Counted from the stretch's first letter, positions 15,349-23,490 are shown. The stretch: 37,516 nt of DNA from JALZAH01 sp051000755 (GCA_051000755.1 JBPCNZ010000144.1:1-37516); one strand, 5' to 3'. Numbers and translations: made by a program. Notes: generated by a model from the letters alone, not told the origin.

Positions 15349-16184
15349 GCGTCCCGACGGAGGATGGCAACCGTCCCGAGCGTCATCACGACGACGGCGA
15401 AGGCGGCCAGGACACCCAGCCCCGTCCATGATCCGAGCATGTGGGTGCCCCGATCCACGGAGATGATCTGCGAACCGGCCTCGGTCGGCCAGTACTCGCG
15501 GAGGGGACGCCCGAACGAGGTCGGCAGCAGGTTGCTGAGCGGCGGCAGGACGATGATCACCGCCACCAGGGTGAAGATGGCCCCGGCGGTGTTGCGGATC
15601 AGCGCTCCCACACCGACCGCCACCAGGCCGACCAGAGCCAGGTAGAGGCCCGAGCCGATGACAGCCCGGGCGACGTGGGGGTCGCCCAGGGCGACGTGCG
15701 GCGCGGTCTGGCCGGAGAGCACCGCCTGACCAACGAAGAAGGCGATGAACCCGGTGATCTCCCCCACCACCAACGCGACCAGCGCGAAAACGATGGCCTT
15801 GGCGGCCAGCAGCCGACCCCGGCGGGGAACGGCCGCCAGGCTGGTCCTGATCATCCCAGTCGAGTACTCCGAGGTGACGACGAGGACACCGAGCACGACC
15901 AGGGCGAGTTGGGCGAAGCCGACGAAGCTGGCCAGCCCACCGAGGCTGATGGCCGTCGGATCGAAGGTGGTGTTGCCAAAGTTATGGTTCTTGTAGGCGT
16001 TCCCCGCTCCGAGGGAGATGAGGGCGCCTTCACCGATCCCGAGCACGACGGTGATGATCAAGGTGATGAGGGTGGAGCGGACGGTGCGCAGCTTGATCCA
16101 TTCGCTGTGCATCGCCGCTCCGAGCCCGGCGTTGGGCAGATCGGGGCGGTCGGCGAGGACCGGCGGGGCGGTGGTCGTCGTCAT
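15345..16184 (-). CDS. ABC-2 type transporter permease
   Basis: A 279-residue membrane protein with about six segments, beginning with a short cytoplasmic MHSEWIKLRTVRST motif at residues 24-37, which is typical of ABC-2 permeases. Conserved internal features include SEYSTGMIRTSLAAVPRRG, the coupling-helix region, and GALIRNTAGAIF. It ends in the short basic tail RRDA. ATG 16184 overlaps the stop of the ATPase gene (ATGA), so the two form an exporter pair. The substrate (lipid, peptide or drug) is unknown. Confidence 0.9.
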   Translation of the reverse strand: MTTTTAPPVLADRPDLPNAGLGAAMHSEWIKLRTVRSTLITLIITVVLGIGEGALISLGAGNAYKNHNFGNTTFDPTAISLGGLASFVGFAQLALVVLGVLVVTSEYSTGMIRTSLAAVPRRGRLLAAKAIVFALVALVVGEITGFIAFFVGQAVLSGQTAPHVALGDPHVARAVIGSGLYLALVGLVAVGVGALIRNTAGAIFTLVAVIIVLPPLSNLLPTSFGRPLREYWPTEAGSQIISVDRGTHMLGSWTGLGVLAAFAVVVMTLGTVAILRRDA

Positions 16185-17098
16185 GGGATGACCGCCGGCT
16201 GCACGCCGTACTCGACGCTGTCGCGGGTGAGCTCCATGAACGCCTCCTCCAGGGAGGCCCGCTGAGGCGTCAACTCGTGCAGGACCAGGCCGCGTGCGGC
16301 GGCCAGTTCGCCCACCGCCGGGGCGTCGATTCCCCTCACCTCGATCACCTCCGGCTCCAGCGCCCGGACCGAGGCTCCTGTCTCGGTCAGGTGCCGGGCC
16401 AGGTCGTCGGCATGGGGTGAGCGCACCCGGACCGAGCGCTGCGAGCTCTTCTGGACGAACTCGTCGACGCTCGAATCGGAGATGAGCTTCCCCCGCCCGA
16501 TGACGAGGAGGCGGTCGGCCGTCACGGCCATCTCGTTCATCAGATGACTCGACACCATGACCGTGCGGCCCTCGGCGGCCAGAGCCCGCATCATGGTGCG
16601 CACCCACAGGATCCCCTCGGGGTCGAGGCCGTTGACCGGTTCGTCGAAGATCAGGATCCCCGGGTCGCCGAGGAGGGCGCCGGCGATCCCGAGCCGCTGG
16701 CCCATACCGAGCGAGAACCCGACGGTACGACGCCGGGCCACGCTCTCGAGGCCGACGATGCGCAGGACCTCCGTGACCCGTCCGGCGGGGATGCCATTGG
16801 CCGCGGCCAGGCAGTGGAGATGGGCCCGAGCCGATCGTCCGCCGTGCATGGCCTTGGCATCGAGCAGAGCACCCACCTCGTGGAGGGGGTGCTTGAGGTC
16901 CCGGTAGGGACGGCCGCCGATGGTGACGGTGCCCCTGGTCGGCCGGTCCAGGCCGAGGATCAGCCGCATGGTGGTGGTCTTGCCGGCGCCGTTCGGTCCG
17001 AGGAATCCGGTCACCATGCCCGGTCTGAGGGTGAAGGACAGGTCGTCGACAGCCACCGTGCTGCCGTAGCGCTTTGTGAGGTTGTGCGCCTCGATCAT
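16181..17098 (-). CDS. ABC transporter ATP-binding protein
   Basis: A 305-residue CcmA/NatA-like ATPase. Walker A is GPNGAGKTT (Lys40), the signature is the variant SLGMGQR, Walker B is ILIFDEPVNGLDPEG and the switch His is in VMVSSHLMNEM. A C-terminal domain of about 80 residues (RVRSPHADDLARHL onward) is of the type seen in exporters such as bacitracin or natamycin-like systems. ATG 17098 is preceded by GAGGAGG. It is co-translated with the permease downstream and divergent, across 112 bp, from a second ABC pair. Confidence 0.92.
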   Translation of the reverse strand: MIEAHNLTKRYGSTVAVDDLSFTLRPGMVTGFLGPNGAGKTTTMRLILGLDRPTRGTVTIGGRPYRDLKHPLHEVGALLDAKAMHGGRSARAHLHCLAAANGIPAGRVTEVLRIVGLESVARRRTVGFSLGMGQRLGIAGALLGDPGILIFDEPVNGLDPEGILWVRTMMRALAAEGRTVMVSSHLMNEMAVTADRLLVIGRGKLISDSSVDEFVQKSSQRSVRVRSPHADDLARHLTETGASVRALEPEVIEVRGIDAPAVGELAAARGLVLHELTPQRASLEEAFMELTRDSVEYGVQPAVIP

Positions 17099-17210
17099 GC
17101 GGCCTCCTCGGAGCCCTCCTGCCCTCCACCACGTTGACACATCCGGTAGGAGGACGAGACGGACTTCTCCGGAAGGGAAGAGCGACGCGGGCGCGGTACC
17201 GTCGCATCCC

Positions 17211-18173
17211 ATGCCCGCCGTCGATGTCGAGAACCTGGTCGTGGACCGGGGCCCGACGAGAGCGGTCGCCGGGATCGACCTGCGGGTCGAGGCCGGCGAG
17301 GTCGTCGTCGTGCTGGGACCCAACGGGGCGGGCAAGACGACGACGGTGGAGACCCTCGAGGGCTACCACCGGCCCACCAGCGGGAGGGTCCGGGTGCTGG
17401 GGCTCGACCCGGTCGGCGATCATCGTCGCCTCCGCGGCCGGATCGGGGTGATGCTCCAGCGGGGTGGCATCTGGCCGGGCATGGGGCCGGCGGAGGCCCT
17501 GCGCCTGTTCTCCCGGTACTACGAGCACCCGGCCGACCCCGGCGCCCTGCTTCGCCTTGTCGACCTGGAAGGCGCAGCCAAGACGCCCTGGCGCCGCCTC
17601 TCCGGCGGCGAGCAACAGCGCTTGGCCCTGGCCCTCGCTCTGGTCGGCCGCCCGGAGGTGGCGTTTCTCGACGAGCCCACCGCGGGGGTCGATCCCCGGG
17701 GCCGGCGGGCCGTCCGGGAGGTGGTCGCCGACCTGCGATCGTCGGGGGTGGCCGTGCTGGTCACCACCCACGAGTTGGATGAGGCCCAACGGGTGGCGGA
17801 CCGGATGATCATCGTGGACGGCGGCCGAGTGGTCGCCGAGGGTGCCCCCGCGGAGCTGATGAGGATCGGTGCCGGCAATCAGGTCCACTTCGGCGCCGCC
17901 CCAGGGCTCGACCTGATCGCTCTGGGGGCCGCCATCGACGCCGGGGTCAACGAAGAGCAGCCCGGCGAGTACACGGTCGACGCCCCGGCCACCCCGAGCC
18001 GGGTGGCGGCCATCACTGCGTGGCTGGCCGAGCGGGACCTGGCCCTGGCCGATCTGCGGGCCGGGCGCGAGACCCTCGAGGACGTGTTCCTCCGCCTCAC
18101 CGCCGAGCCGGCCGACGCCGACCCTGGCGGCGGCGGGCCGGGCTGGGGTCGGCATCGGCGGCGGGCCCGATGA
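17211..18173 (+). CDS. ABC transporter ATP-binding protein (DrrA/CcmA type)
   Basis: A 320-residue ATPase. Walker A is GPNGAGKTT (Lys42), the signature is canonical LSGGEQQR, Walker B is VAFLDEPTAGVDP and the switch His is in VTTHELDEAQ. The C-terminal half carries the extension of daunorubicin-resistance-type ATPases ending LEDVFLRLT, followed by a Gly/Arg-rich tail. ATG 17211 starts the conserved VDVENLVV strand. Its stop overlaps the permease ATG by 4 nt. It is not a close copy of the ATPase on the other strand, as the signature and C-terminus differ. Confidence 0.92.
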   Translation: MPAVDVENLVVDRGPTRAVAGIDLRVEAGEVVVVLGPNGAGKTTTVETLEGYHRPTSGRVRVLGLDPVGDHRRLRGRIGVMLQRGGIWPGMGPAEALRLFSRYYEHPADPGALLRLVDLEGAAKTPWRRLSGGEQQRLALALALVGRPEVAFLDEPTAGVDPRGRRAVREVVADLRSSGVAVLVTTHELDEAQRVADRMIIVDGGRVVAEGAPAELMRIGAGNQVHFGAAPGLDLIALGAAIDAGVNEEQPGEYTVDAPATPSRVAAITAWLAERDLALADLRAGRETLEDVFLRLTAEPADADPGGGGPGWGRHRRRAR

Positions 18174-18898
18174 GGGCGCTGATCGCCCAGTCCGCCGCCG
18201 AGGTGCGTATGACGCTGCGCCGCGGTGATTCGGTGCTGCTGGCCCTCGGTATCCCCGTCGGCCTCCTGGTATTCTTCTCCCTGGTCGACGTCCTGCCCAA
18301 ACCGGCCGGGGTGACCGACCCGGTCACGTTCCTCGCCCCCGGCATCCTGGCCCTGGCGGTCATGTCGACGGCGATGGTCAGCCTGGGCATCGCCACCGGC
18401 TTCGAACGCCAGTACGGGGTGTTGAAACGCCTGGCCTCCACGCCGCTCGGCCGGCCGGCCCTGCTTGGAGCCAAGACCGCCGCCATCCTCGCCGTGGAGG
18501 GACTCCAGGCGGTGGTCCTGGTGGCCGTGGCCCTGGCCCTGGGATGGAGCCCGGCCGGCGACGCGGGGTTGGCCGTGGTGGCGATGGTGATCGCCACGGT
18601 CGCCTTCGCCGGCATCGGCCTGCTCATGGCCGGGACCCTGCGCGCCGAGGTGACCCTTGCCGGCGCCAACGGCCTTTATCTGGTGCTGCTGCTCCTGGGC
18701 GGCATGGTCATCCCCCTCGGCCGGCTTCCCGGGCCACTACGCACCGTGGCCCGGGCCCTCCCCTCCGGCGCTCTGTCTGATGCCCTGCACGGTTCGCTGT
18801 CGGCCGGGGCCTCGGTGCCCGGCCGGGCCTGGGTCGTGCTCGCCATCTGGGGCGTTGCCGCCCCCCTCGCCGCGGGACTGACCTTCAAATGGGAATGA
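18170..18898 (+). CDS. ABC-2 type transporter permease (DrrB-like)
   Basis: A 242-residue membrane protein with six predicted segments. Key stretches are VTFLAPGILALAVMSTAMVSLGIATGFERQYGVLKRL (residues about 52-88, the conserved ABC-2 coupling region) and VIPLGRLPGPLRTVARALPSGALSDAL near the C-terminus. ATGA overlap with the ATPase gene indicates one exporter. Relatives export drugs, lipids or polyketides, but the substrate is unknown. It converges on ctaB with only a 10-bp gap. Confidence 0.9.
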   Translation: MRALIAQSAAEVRMTLRRGDSVLLALGIPVGLLVFFSLVDVLPKPAGVTDPVTFLAPGILALAVMSTAMVSLGIATGFERQYGVLKRLASTPLGRPALLGAKTAAILAVEGLQAVVLVAVALALGWSPAGDAGLAVVAMVIATVAFAGIGLLMAGTLRAEVTLAGANGLYLVLLLLGGMVIPLGRLPGPLRTVARALPSGALSDALHGSLSAGASVPGRAWVVLAIWGVAAPLAAGLTFKWE

Positions 18899-18908
18899 GC
18901 CTCAAACC

Positions 18909-19892
18909 TCAGTGACGGATGAGCTCGTCCACCGCCATGGCCGCGAACAACAGGGTCACGTAGCTGATGGACCAGTGGAACAGGACCATGGCCCGGCGTT
19001 CGGTGCGGACCAGGTAGAGGCGGGCTGCGAACACCACAAACACGCCACCGCAGACCATGGCTGCCACCCAGTAGAGGGGGCCCATGTGGGCTGACCACCC
19101 GAAGGCGCCAGAGACGATGACCATCAGCACCGAGTAGGCGAGGATCTCCCGGGCGGTGCGCTCGAAGGTGGCCACGACGGGCATCATCGGCACGTCGACC
19201 GAGGCATAGTCCTCGCGGTACTTGATGGCCAGGGCCCAGAAATGAGGCGGGGTCCAGACGAAGATGAGGGCGAACAGCAGGAGCGGCGCCAGCCCGACGG
19301 TGCCGGTGACGGCTGCCCACCCCACCAGGACCGGCACGGCCCCGGCCGCCCCCCCGATCACGATGTTCTGGCGCGACGAGCGCTTCAACCAGAGGGTGTA
19401 GACGAACACGTAGAACAACGTGGCACTGACCGCCAGGACGGCCGAGAGCAGGTTCACGGTGGTCCACAGCTCGGCAAAGGCGATCACCTCGAGACTGACG
19501 GCGAAGATGAGCGCGGCCGGCGGCGACACCGCCCCGGTGACCAACGGCCGCCGGGCGGTGCGGTGCATGACGGCGTCGATATCACGGTCGACGTACATGT
19601 TGATGGCGTTGGCCCCTCCCGCCGCGAGGGTCCCGCCCACCAGGGTGGCCACCATGAGCGAGATCCGGGGGAGGCCCCGGGCGGCGACGAACATCGTCGG
19701 CAAGGTGGTGACCAGAAGCAGCTCGATGATCCGCGGTTTGGTCAGCGCCACGAAGGCGCCCAGTCGGGAACCGAGCGAACGGGGGCCCGATCCGGTAGGC
19801 AGGCCCGTGGGCACCACCGCCGCGGCGCTCAACGGACCCCGGGCTGGCGAAGGACTCGGGCGGACATCGGTCGTCAGACTACGGCAGCCCAT
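18909..19892 (-). CDS. ctaB: Protoheme IX farnesyltransferase (heme O synthase)
   Basis: A UbiA-family prenyltransferase of about 327 residues that adds a farnesyl group to heme b, making heme O for cytochrome oxidase. The first Asp-rich motif is NMYVDRDIDAVMHRTARRPL and the second is KYREDYASVDVPMMP; VWTPPHFWALA is also diagnostic. Nine membrane segments are expected. ATG 19892 is used; a GTG at 19931 with AGGA upstream would add 13 residues. It is divergent from ctaA (cox15), the next enzyme of heme A synthesis, so a short shared promoter region probably controls both. Confidence 0.92.
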   Translation of the reverse strand: MGCRSLTTDVRPSPSPARGPLSAAAVVPTGLPTGSGPRSLGSRLGAFVALTKPRIIELLLVTTLPTMFVAARGLPRISLMVATLVGGTLAAGGANAINMYVDRDIDAVMHRTARRPLVTGAVSPPAALIFAVSLEVIAFAELWTTVNLLSAVLAVSATLFYVFVYTLWLKRSSRQNIVIGGAAGAVPVLVGWAAVTGTVGLAPLLLFALIFVWTPPHFWALAIKYREDYASVDVPMMPVVATFERTAREILAYSVLMVIVSGAFGWSAHMGPLYWVAAMVCGGVFVVFAARLYLVRTERRAMVLFHWSISYVTLLFAAMAVDELIRH

Positions 19893-19941
19893 TGGTGAGC
19901 GACAATGCCGCCCCGGCTGGGGACAAACCACCTTGCGGTCC

Positions 19942-19947
19942 TAGTCT
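19942..19947 (+). promoter_or_regulatory. Candidate -10 element of ctaA, leaderless transcript
   Basis: TAGTCT fits TANNNT and ends 8 nt before the ATG at 19956, which would put transcription start at or next to the start codon. No Shine-Dalgarno precedes this ATG, consistent with a leaderless mRNA. The -35 is weak. Confidence 0.45.
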
Positions 19948-19955
19948 GAGCAGCG

Positions 19956-20984
19956 ATGTCGCCGACCCTGCTGCGGGCCTCCGCCCACCACGCCTACCGG
20001 GTGGTTCGTCTCCGCCAGCTGTCGCCGCGGGGGTTCCGCAGGGTCACCCTCCTGGCCCTCTGGGTGATGATCCTCATCGTCGTCTCCGGGGCCGCCGTCC
20101 GCCTGACCGGCTCCGGCCTGGCCTGCCCGACGTGGCCGAAGTGCACGTCGACAAGTGTTGTCGCCCCCGCTGCCATCAACCCCTGGATCGAGTTCGCCAA
20201 CCGGTTGATCAACGCCGGTATCGGCATCGTCGCCCTCGTCGCCGTGACCGGTGCCCTGATCCGGGTCCGCCGTCGCCGGGACCTGACGTGGCTGTCCGTA
20301 GGGCTGATCATCGGGGTCCTGGCCGAGATCGTCCTGGGAGGCATCACGGTCCTGGAGAAGCTGGCCCCGCAGCTGGTGAGCGCCCACTTCGCCCTCGCCA
20401 TGGTCTTCCTCGCCGACGCCATGATCCTCCACCACCGGGCCGGTATGGCCGACGAGGACATTCCCCAAACTCCTGGTCGAGCTCGACCGGCGGGCATCCC
20501 CCGGCTCATGGTCTCCACGGGGCAGCGCCGGTTGTCCCAGCTCCTCCTCGTCGCCGTGGCCGTGGTCGTCGTCCTCGGCACCGTCGTCACCTCCACTGGA
20601 CCTCACGGCGGCGACCCCAAGGCCCGACGCTTCGCCCTCAACCTGCACGACGTCGCCCAGGTCCACGGTGCCTCCGTCGAGGTGTTCGTCGGCCTCACGA
20701 TCGTCCTGCTGTGGTGGCTGGTCCGCTCCGGCGTCCCACGGGCGGTGCTCCGCCGGGGAGAGATCCTCCTGGCTGTGCTCATCGGCCAAGGCATCATTGG
20801 CTACGTGCAGTACGCGACCGGCGTCCCCTCCGGACTGGTCGAGCTCCACGTCGCCGGCTCTGTCGCCGTCGTCGTCGCCACCCTCGGCTTCTACCTGGAC
20901 CTGACCACCCGCGCCCCCCTCCCGGTCCCCGTCCCTGCCCCGCTCGACCCTTCGATGGTCGGCGCCGCTCCCGTCGGCACCTGA
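19956..20984 (+). CDS. ctaA: Heme A synthase (COX15/CtaA)
   Basis: A 342-residue polytopic protein that oxidises the C8 methyl of heme O to give heme A. It shows VRLTGSGLACPTWPKC with two cysteines flanking PTWPK (the CtaA extracytoplasmic Cys pair), His in SAHFALAM and ILHHRAG in the N-terminal half, and VHGASVEVFVG and ELHVAGS in the C-terminal half, i.e. the duplicated four-helix heme-binding bundles. It begins at ATG 19956 and ends 2 nt before the clpS ATG. Being divergent from ctaB, the pair encodes two steps of heme A synthesis for an aa3-type oxidase. Confidence 0.93.
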   Translation: MSPTLLRASAHHAYRVVRLRQLSPRGFRRVTLLALWVMILIVVSGAAVRLTGSGLACPTWPKCTSTSVVAPAAINPWIEFANRLINAGIGIVALVAVTGALIRVRRRRDLTWLSVGLIIGVLAEIVLGGITVLEKLAPQLVSAHFALAMVFLADAMILHHRAGMADEDIPQTPGRARPAGIPRLMVSTGQRRLSQLLLVAVAVVVVLGTVVTSTGPHGGDPKARRFALNLHDVAQVHGASVEVFVGLTIVLLWWLVRSGVPRAVLRRGEILLAVLIGQGIIGYVQYATGVPSGLVELHVAGSVAVVVATLGFYLDLTTRAPLPVPVPAPLDPSMVGAAPVGT

Positions 20985-20986
20985 GG

Positions 20987-21301
20987 ATGACGATCGTGTC
21001 CAGTGCCATGCCTGCCTCCGCGCCAGTCGAGGTCGACGAGCCGGAGAGCCGCTCGCACGTCGAGCCGGATCGACCGTGGAAGGTCATCGTCTGGGACGAT
21101 CCCATCAACCTGCAGTCCTATGTGACGTTCGTGTTCCAGAAGCTGTTCGGTTACAGCAAGGCCAAGGCCCACAAGCTGATGCTCGACGTCCATCTCACCG
21201 GCAAGGCGGTCGTGTCCGACGGACCCCGGGAGAAAGCCGAGCTCGACGTGTTCCGCCTCCATGAGCACGGCCTGTGGGCGACCCTGGAACAGGACACCTA
21301 G
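20987..21301 (+). CDS. clpS: ATP-dependent Clp protease adaptor ClpS
   Basis: A 104-residue adaptor that binds the ClpA/ClpC N-domain and delivers N-degron substrates. After a disordered tail of about 30 residues comes WKVIVWDDPINLQSYVTFVF (the substrate-pocket strand, with DDPIN as the family's N-D-x-x region), then FGYSKAKAHKLMLDVHLTG with the conserved HK-LML-VH helix, and GPREKAELD at the Clp-binding edge. ATG 20987 is 2 nt after the ctaA stop; GAGG lies directly before it. It is followed immediately by a DUF2017 gene, a pairing familiar in Actinobacteria. Confidence 0.93.
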   Translation: MTIVSSAMPASAPVEVDEPESRSHVEPDRPWKVIVWDDPINLQSYVTFVFQKLFGYSKAKAHKLMLDVHLTGKAVVSDGPREKAELDVFRLHEHGLWATLEQDT

Positions 21302-21763
21302 GTGCTCTTCGGCCGCCCGCCCATCCGCCGCATCTCCGAAGGCCGCTACGCCATCAATCTCGGCGATCGCGAACGCACCCTGCTCGCCACCCTTGCCGAC
21401 CAGCTCACGGAGCTGCTCGAGAACCCTGACAACCCGGGGCTGCATCGTTCGTTCCCTCCGGCTTACCAGGGCGTCGACAACGCCGGCCACGCCGACGAGT
21501 ACCGCCGGCTCATGAACGACGAGCTGGTCAACAAGCACCGTGACGCCCTGGCCACCCTGGCGGAGAGCACCGAGGCGAGGGAGCTGAGCGAGGAGCAGCT
21601 CCATGCCTGGATGCGGGCCCTCAACCAGTTGCGCCTCACCCTCGGCACCCGCTTGGACCTCACCGACGACTCCGAGATCGACCGGTCGACCTTCGAGGGG
21701 CAGGTCTACGAGTTCCTCACCATCGTCCAAGGTGACGTGATAGAAGCTCTGGGCGGGGACTGA
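21302..21763 (+). CDS. DUF2017-family protein
   Basis: A 153-residue soluble, mostly helical protein of the actinobacterial DUF2017 type: ISEGRYAINLGDRERTLLATLADQL at the N-terminus, FPPAYQGVDNAGHADEYRRL in the middle and ALNQLRLTLGTRLDLTDD near the C-terminus. The function is unknown, but its invariant place after clpS in many actinobacteria suggests a link to Clp proteolysis. The GTG start immediately follows the clpS TAG stop, so translation is probably coupled. Confidence 0.88.
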   Translation: MLFGRPPIRRISEGRYAINLGDRERTLLATLADQLTELLENPDNPGLHRSFPPAYQGVDNAGHADEYRRLMNDELVNKHRDALATLAESTEARELSEEQLHAWMRALNQLRLTLGTRLDLTDDSEIDRSTFEGQVYEFLTIVQGDVIEALGGD

Positions 21764-21841
21764 TTTCCTCATTTCGGGCCAAGAGGGCCGGTCGCGGGCG
21801 GAAGCCGGGGCGGGGGGCGGGATCGGAGAAGGAGGTGCCCG

Positions 21842-21925
21842 GTGGAGGCACAGGGCTGGATCAATCGCCCGTGTGAACCATATGTACCGGTCTTCTCGGA
21901 CTTGCGAACCGTTGGTGCTGTCTGA
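21842..21925 (+). CDS. Possible 27-residue leader-type peptide
   Basis: A GTG-initiated frame of 27 codons preceded by AAGGAGGTG at a spacing of about 4-7 nt, the best ribosome-site match in this part of the window. The product would begin MEAQGWINRPCEPYVPVFSD and end LRTVGAV, covering most of the 67-bp element. The same frame of copy 1 gives a related peptide, and the mismatches between the copies fall mostly in the third and first positions of this frame, as in coding sequence. It is too short for confidence; a chance ribosome site before a structured element is the alternative. Confidence 0.35.
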   Translation: MEAQGWINRPCEPYVPVFSDLRTVGAV

Positions 21926-21940
21926 CGACACAACCGGTTC
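21874..21940 (+). repeat. 67-bp conserved element, copy 2
   Basis: It aligns without gaps to 4431-4497 at 47 of 67 bases. The conserved blocks are TGAACC, ATGT, CGGTC, GACTT, GAACCG, GGT, CGACACA and GGTTC. The terminal inverted repeat is weaker here (10 of 15 positions), with GAACC/GGTTC kept at the ends. It lies about 200 bp upstream of tRNA-Glu. Confidence 0.6.
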
Positions 21941-22124
21941 GGGAGGCCGCCAAATCCGGCATCTTCGGTTCAAACGAGCTGCAGAGTGGCGAACAGAATC
22001 TGCTAGGAAGCGTCGACAGCGCAGAAAAGCTCCTCCTCTCCAGGGTTGTCCTGGTCCTCTCCTCCGAGTCGTGACGACGGAATGGGCGCCGGGACCACCT
22101 CTCGGCCGCCTGTTCCGACCCCGA

Positions 22125-22130
22125 TAGGAT
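22125..22130 (+). promoter_or_regulatory. Candidate -10 element of tRNA-Glu gene
   Basis: TAGGAT fits TANNNT and ends 12 nt before the first base of the tRNA. No strong -35 is visible at the expected spacing. Confidence 0.4.
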
Positions 22131-22142
22131 TTGGGCGCGCCG

Positions 22143-22215
22143 GCCCCCATCGTCTAGCGGCCTAGGACACCGCCCTTTCAAGGCGGCAGCACGGGTTCGA
22201 ATCCCGTTGGGGGTA
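22143..22215 (+). tRNA. tRNA-Glu (anticodon TTC)
   Basis: A cloverleaf of 73 nt: acceptor GCCCCCA/TGGGGGT (first pair G-T wobble) with discriminator A, anticodon stem CCGCC/GGCGG with loop CTTTCAA (anticodon TTC), and T-arm CGGG-TTCGAAT-CCCG. No CCA is encoded. A small CCCT-GAC-AGGG hairpin follows within 20 nt. Confidence 0.96.
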
Positions 22216-22530
22216 CTGGTAAACACCCTGACAGGGGCTTGCGGGGCCTCCTCGACGGGTCCCGAAGAGCCCGGCGTGACCTAACGGATCGCCGCCGTGG
22301 TCACGGCCCGGACGGGTGGGGACCACCTGAGTCGGTGACTATTGCATCAGCTAAAACCGGGAAGGCGGGTGGGCCACGACCGAGAACCCCTACTTCTCGG
22401 TCTAAACCATCGCGAACGACGTCCTGCTGGTCGTCGTCATCACGCTTGGCCACCGGCGCGACGCGTAGGCGATCCCCTCTCCCACACCCCTTGCCTCGGA
22501 GCGGACGAAATAAGGTTTAGCGTTCGCGGT
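22216..22530. other. 315-bp spacer with a perfect hairpin
   Basis: No gene is supported. The most distinct feature is a perfect 9-bp stem GACCGAGAA/TTCTCGGTC (22378-22386 and 22394-22402) with a 7-nt loop CCCCTAC and no T-run. TTGCCT (22491) and TAAGGT (22511) upstream of the phosphotransferase gene are possible promoter parts, but their 14-bp spacing is short. Confidence 0.55.
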
Positions 22531-23484
22531 GTGGCCATAGCGCCCTCGCCTGTGTTCGACTCGGTCCTTCGGCGGATGTACCAGAGAGAGGGCGTAGATA
22601 CCCTGCCCGCTCACCTTGAGAAGACCTATGGGATCACGGTCACGAAGGTGTCCCAGCTCGACGTTGGGGTGTTCCGTGTCGATCGGAGCGACAAGGGGGC
22701 GCCACTGGTGGCACGGCTGTTTTCCGCGGCTCGGCCCTACGCAGCCGCCGAAGCCGATCTTGCCGTGCTGCGATATCTCGCTGAGATCGGCTTCCCGGCC
22801 GAGCGGCCCTACGGGGACGGGGCACTCTCCAGCCACGAGGGCCAGGCCGTGCTCGTGACCGCGTTCGTCAAGCAGGCCCCCAAGTCCGACCGTCCCGGAT
22901 TCCCGATAGTGAGACTCGGCGTCAGGATCGGCCGGTTGCACGACCTGGCTCTGCCCGGCGCTGACAGACCTGCCGGAGCCTTGCACCACTTCGCGGAGGG
23001 GACGATGGCCGACGAGCTCCGAGCGGTAGCGGGATGGCTCGATTCCATCGAGGCCCGTGTGCCGAGCGGGGCCGGCGATGCTTTCGACACCATCCGAACC
23101 GCTGTCGTCGCCGCTGACGGTAGAGATGGCCTCCCCGAAGCATTCGTTCACCCCGATCCTGTCCCCAAGAACGCGATCTTCACCGCAGAGGGGCCTGTAC
23201 TGGTCGACTGGACCTCCGCTGGACGCGGCCCTCGACTCGCGTCCATGACACTCGTGCTGAAGTCGGGATGGGCCGCCATACCGTTCATGAAGGGCTATTA
23301 CAGCGTGGTCTCACTTACCGATGATGAACGCGACCGGCTCCCCGAGTTGCTCTTCAGCCGCCAGCTCATCGATCGAGTGTTCCACGTCTGCCGCGACCCG
23401 ACGACCGCTATCACCACAGCCAAGAAGCTGACAGCCCTACGTCGCGACAGCGAGGCCAAGGGACGCAATCTGCTCAAGGCGTGA
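22531..23484 (+). CDS. APH-fold phosphotransferase (kinase-like)
   Basis: A 317-residue protein of the aminoglycoside-phosphotransferase/choline-kinase fold. The catalytic loop is HPDPVPKN (His207, Asp209, Asn214), a variant of HGDLxxxN, and the metal-binding DWTSAGRGP carries Asp226, in place of DWExA. The N-lobe has VSQLDVGVFRVD and LVARLFSAARP. The substrate is unknown; such proteins phosphorylate drugs, sugars or amino alcohols, and naming it a resistance gene would be unjustified. GTG 22531 is chosen; upstream codons in the same frame run through the hairpin spacer and look non-coding. It stands alone after tRNA-Glu, and is followed by a spacer rich in inverted repeats. Confidence 0.8.
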   Translation: MAIAPSPVFDSVLRRMYQREGVDTLPAHLEKTYGITVTKVSQLDVGVFRVDRSDKGAPLVARLFSAARPYAAAEADLAVLRYLAEIGFPAERPYGDGALSSHEGQAVLVTAFVKQAPKSDRPGFPIVRLGVRIGRLHDLALPGADRPAGALHHFAEGTMADELRAVAGWLDSIEARVPSGAGDAFDTIRTAVVAADGRDGLPEAFVHPDPVPKNAIFTAEGPVLVDWTSAGRGPRLASMTLVLKSGWAAIPFMKGYYSVVSLTDDERDRLPELLFSRQLIDRVFHVCRDPTTAITTAKKLTALRRDSEAKGRNLLKA

Positions 23485-23490
23485 TCCGGT

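Larger units (their letters stand above)
21764..22142. other. 379-bp spacer between DUF2017 gene and tRNA-Glu
   Basis: It holds no long gene. It contains an AAGGAGGTG Shine-Dalgarno sequence followed by a 27-codon reading frame (21842-21925), the second 67-bp element (21874-21940), and a candidate tRNA promoter. The remainder shows nothing I can assign. Confidence 0.6.

Noticed and set aside
15345..18155. 936-codon minus-strand frame joining an ABC permease to upstream sequence
   Set aside because: Only the last 279 codons are a permease; the rest runs antisense through the plus-strand ATPase and out of frame through the minus-strand one. The ATGA overlap at 16181-16184 marks the true start.
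19892..21301. 469-codon plus-strand frame ending in ClpS
   Set aside because: The N-terminal 365 codons lie out of frame over ctaA and are Arg/Pro-rich noise; only the part from 20987 is ClpS.
22143..22530. Integrated island at tRNA-Glu
   Set aside because: I found no repeat of the tRNA 3' end and no integrase downstream; the phosphotransferase gene alone is not enough.
22531..23484. Antibiotic-resistance aminoglycoside phosphotransferase
   Set aside because: Only the general fold and catalytic loop are visible; the motifs are variants and nothing points to a drug substrate.
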